A stretch of DNA of 64,000 nt, taken from positions 2,115,501 to 2,179,500 of the forward strand of contig NC_064040.1 of the NCBI RefSeq assembly GCF_932526225.1, in the 5' to 3' direction. Below the pieces are notes generated by a model. It made no database searches and had not been told where the DNA came from. It saw nothing but the letters and a program-made list of their open reading frames with translations. The DNA is from Nematostella vectensis. Taxonomy: Eukaryota > Cnidaria > Anthozoa > Actiniaria > Edwardsiidae. This document shows positions 63,098-64,000 of the stretch, in pieces; the stretch's first letter is position 1, and each line of letters starts with the position of its first letter. Made by a program: the position numbers and the translations under genes.

Positions 63098-63459
63098 ATA
63101 CTTTTAAAACATGTGAGTAGAAAACATTCAATAGCCATGGAGTTTTTAGTGTGTTGTACATGTTATACATGTTTTAGGATTTACCTAATTACTAACAGTA
63201 TTTTTTTTTAAATATAATTTTTTACTTGTATAATTTAGATGAGTAATACATACTTTTCATAGTATGTTGTAGAACTCGTCTCGTTCCTCCTAAATAACAA
63301 TCAAAATTATGTTTGTTTCTATCTTGGTGCAATGGAATCCACAGTAGTTTTTTAATCAGATAATTGTTTTTCCTTCAACACTCATCTGTTATTTCAACAG
63401 CTCTCCCTTGAGTTTGGTTGTCTCAGAAATAGACCTTGTTTGATAAACAAAGACATATT
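63098..63459. repeat. Partial unit 20, right edge of the array
   Basis: Only the first ~362 bp of a unit, diverged (TATTTTTTTTTAAATAT near 63200, TCTATCTTGGTGCAATGG near 63319). Homology stops at AAAGACAT, where other units continue GTTACCCACTTATTC. Confidence 0.9.
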
Positions 63460-64000
63460 AATAGGGTGCTTTTTAACAGTAAATCCTTTGTTTTTTTCAT
63501 TCCCATTCACATAAATACAACGCGAAGAATGAGGAAATATAGAAAGTATCCAAAGATAGCTCGGACTTACTTGACCTTTCCTATAAAGTATAAGAAAAGA
63601 TAACTTAATTTAATGTTGAAGGTGGAGCGACTTTAATAAAATTTCAATAATAAAATACCTCATATATTTTGAAATGGTTAGAGCTAAAGAAATATATAAC
63701 ATCGCATCACTGCCTACCTCAATTTGCGCATACCCTTGAAGGAGGCCTTCGTGTTTTGTACCAAAACTCATCTAAAAATACATCATCCTCATAAAAATGC
63801 ACGCTTACTAAATTTGCATAACTTTTTTCTTTGGAAAAAAGGAAGTAAAATTACAATTCAACACAAAACCCGACACAGTTTAATGAAATTTAACTTTAAA
63901 AATGTATGGAGGTCTTGCATTAAAACCGAGCGCGTTAAACAGCAGTCTCTGGTAAAAAAATACTGCGCAGTATACAACACGAAAAAATATAAAATAAACA
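63460..64000. other. Flanking DNA outside the array, no gene seen
   Basis: AT-rich sequence with no similarity to the unit that I can see. It starts TTAATAGGGTGCTTTTTAAC. No frame of useful length, RNA gene or inverted repeat stands out. Confidence 0.7.

Larger units (their letters stand above)
1..63459. repeat. Tandem array of a ~3.34-kb unit (18 full copies, one shortened diverged copy, one partial copy)
   Basis: The same sequence recurs with a period of 3333-3344 bp. I phased units on the motif ATACTGTAAAAACATG at 1, 3340, 6673, 10009, 13344, 16684, 20019, 23352, 26687, 30023, 33358, 36702, 40038, 43377, 46714, 50049, 53387, 56729 (ATACTTTAAA), 60067 and 63098 (ATACTTTTAA). All copies point the same way. 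Differences among units 1-18 are a few substitutions and runs of A, T or C that vary by one to four bases. The array is open at the left window edge and ends near 63,459. No unit carries a recognizable gene, so this is a macrosatellite-like or TE-derived tandem array rather than a gene family I can name. Some homopolymer variation could be sequencing error. Confidence 0.98.

Noticed and set aside
1-63459. Histone, 5S rDNA, major rDNA or snRNA gene array
   Set aside because: None of the expected histone motifs, 5S internal control region, 18S/28S conserved starts, or U1, U2, U4, U5 or U6 signatures was seen on either strand.
1-63459. CRISPR array or bacterial element
   Set aside because: The repeat unit is kilobases long with no short repeat-spacer pattern, and composition, homopolymers and TTAA MITEs are eukaryotic.
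1-63459. DUX4/D4Z4-type macrosatellite because of the 3.3-kb period
   Set aside because: No homeodomain frame is present and composition is AT-rich; only the period is similar.

Overview
The window is eukaryotic, non-coding, AT-rich DNA. About 63.5 kb of the 64 kb is one head-to-tail tandem array of a unit of about 3.34 kb. I count 18 full units (3333-3344 bp), a 19th that is shortened and diverged, and the first ~360 bp of a 20th. The array already runs at base 1, so its left edge lies outside the window. It stops near 63,459, and the last 540 bp are unrelated flanking DNA. By eye, units 1-18 differ by a handful of substitutions and by homopolymer lengths, so they are very recently amplified or strongly homogenized. 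No ORF above about 150 codons exists. I find no recognizable protein domain, histone, rRNA (5S, 18S, 28S) or spliceosomal snRNA gene. The usual tandem gene arrays are therefore excluded as far as reading by eye allows.

The organism is a eukaryote, most likely a metazoan: the DNA shows TTAA-flanked MITE-like repeats, intron-like polypyrimidine-AG sites and AATAAA signals. A repeat end beginning TTAACCCTTTCACTCC resembles repeats I associate with anthozoan cnidarians. This is recall, not a search, and is a weak assignment.

Layout of one unit, using unit 2 (3340-6672). The AT-rich left part (3340-3987) ends in a T17 run. An inward-facing repeat end (GAGAGGGGTTAA) closes at 4044. A linker of about 0.7 kb (4045-4742) follows. 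It holds A-tracts, a 76-nt tRNA-like sequence on the minus strand followed by a T6 run, a CpG-rich core of about 0.3 kb, and a minus-strand TATA-like box. At 4743 the matching repeat end (TTAACCC...) opens a 2.63-kb TTAA-bounded interval that reaches into the next unit. That interval contains an acceptor-like site with a short open frame and an AATAAA signal with a GT-rich stretch, then a 289-bp MITE (5757-6045) with its own TIRs, G- and T-rich tracts, and a moderately GC-rich tail.

Array history can be read from shared variants. Units 8 and 9 are sister copies. Units 11-12 and 15-16 share a two-unit haplotype four units apart. Units 1-4 show an alternating two-unit pattern. Unit 19 matches the array up to a poly-C tract at 61,537 and is clearly diverged after it, with a deletion of about 320 bp. 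This marks where homogenization stops. The diverged copy keeps an intact TTAA at a MITE end that has decayed to TTGA in every array unit.

No cooperating gene system is visible. The strongest candidate for something functional is the CpG-rich core plus tRNA-like module on the minus strand.
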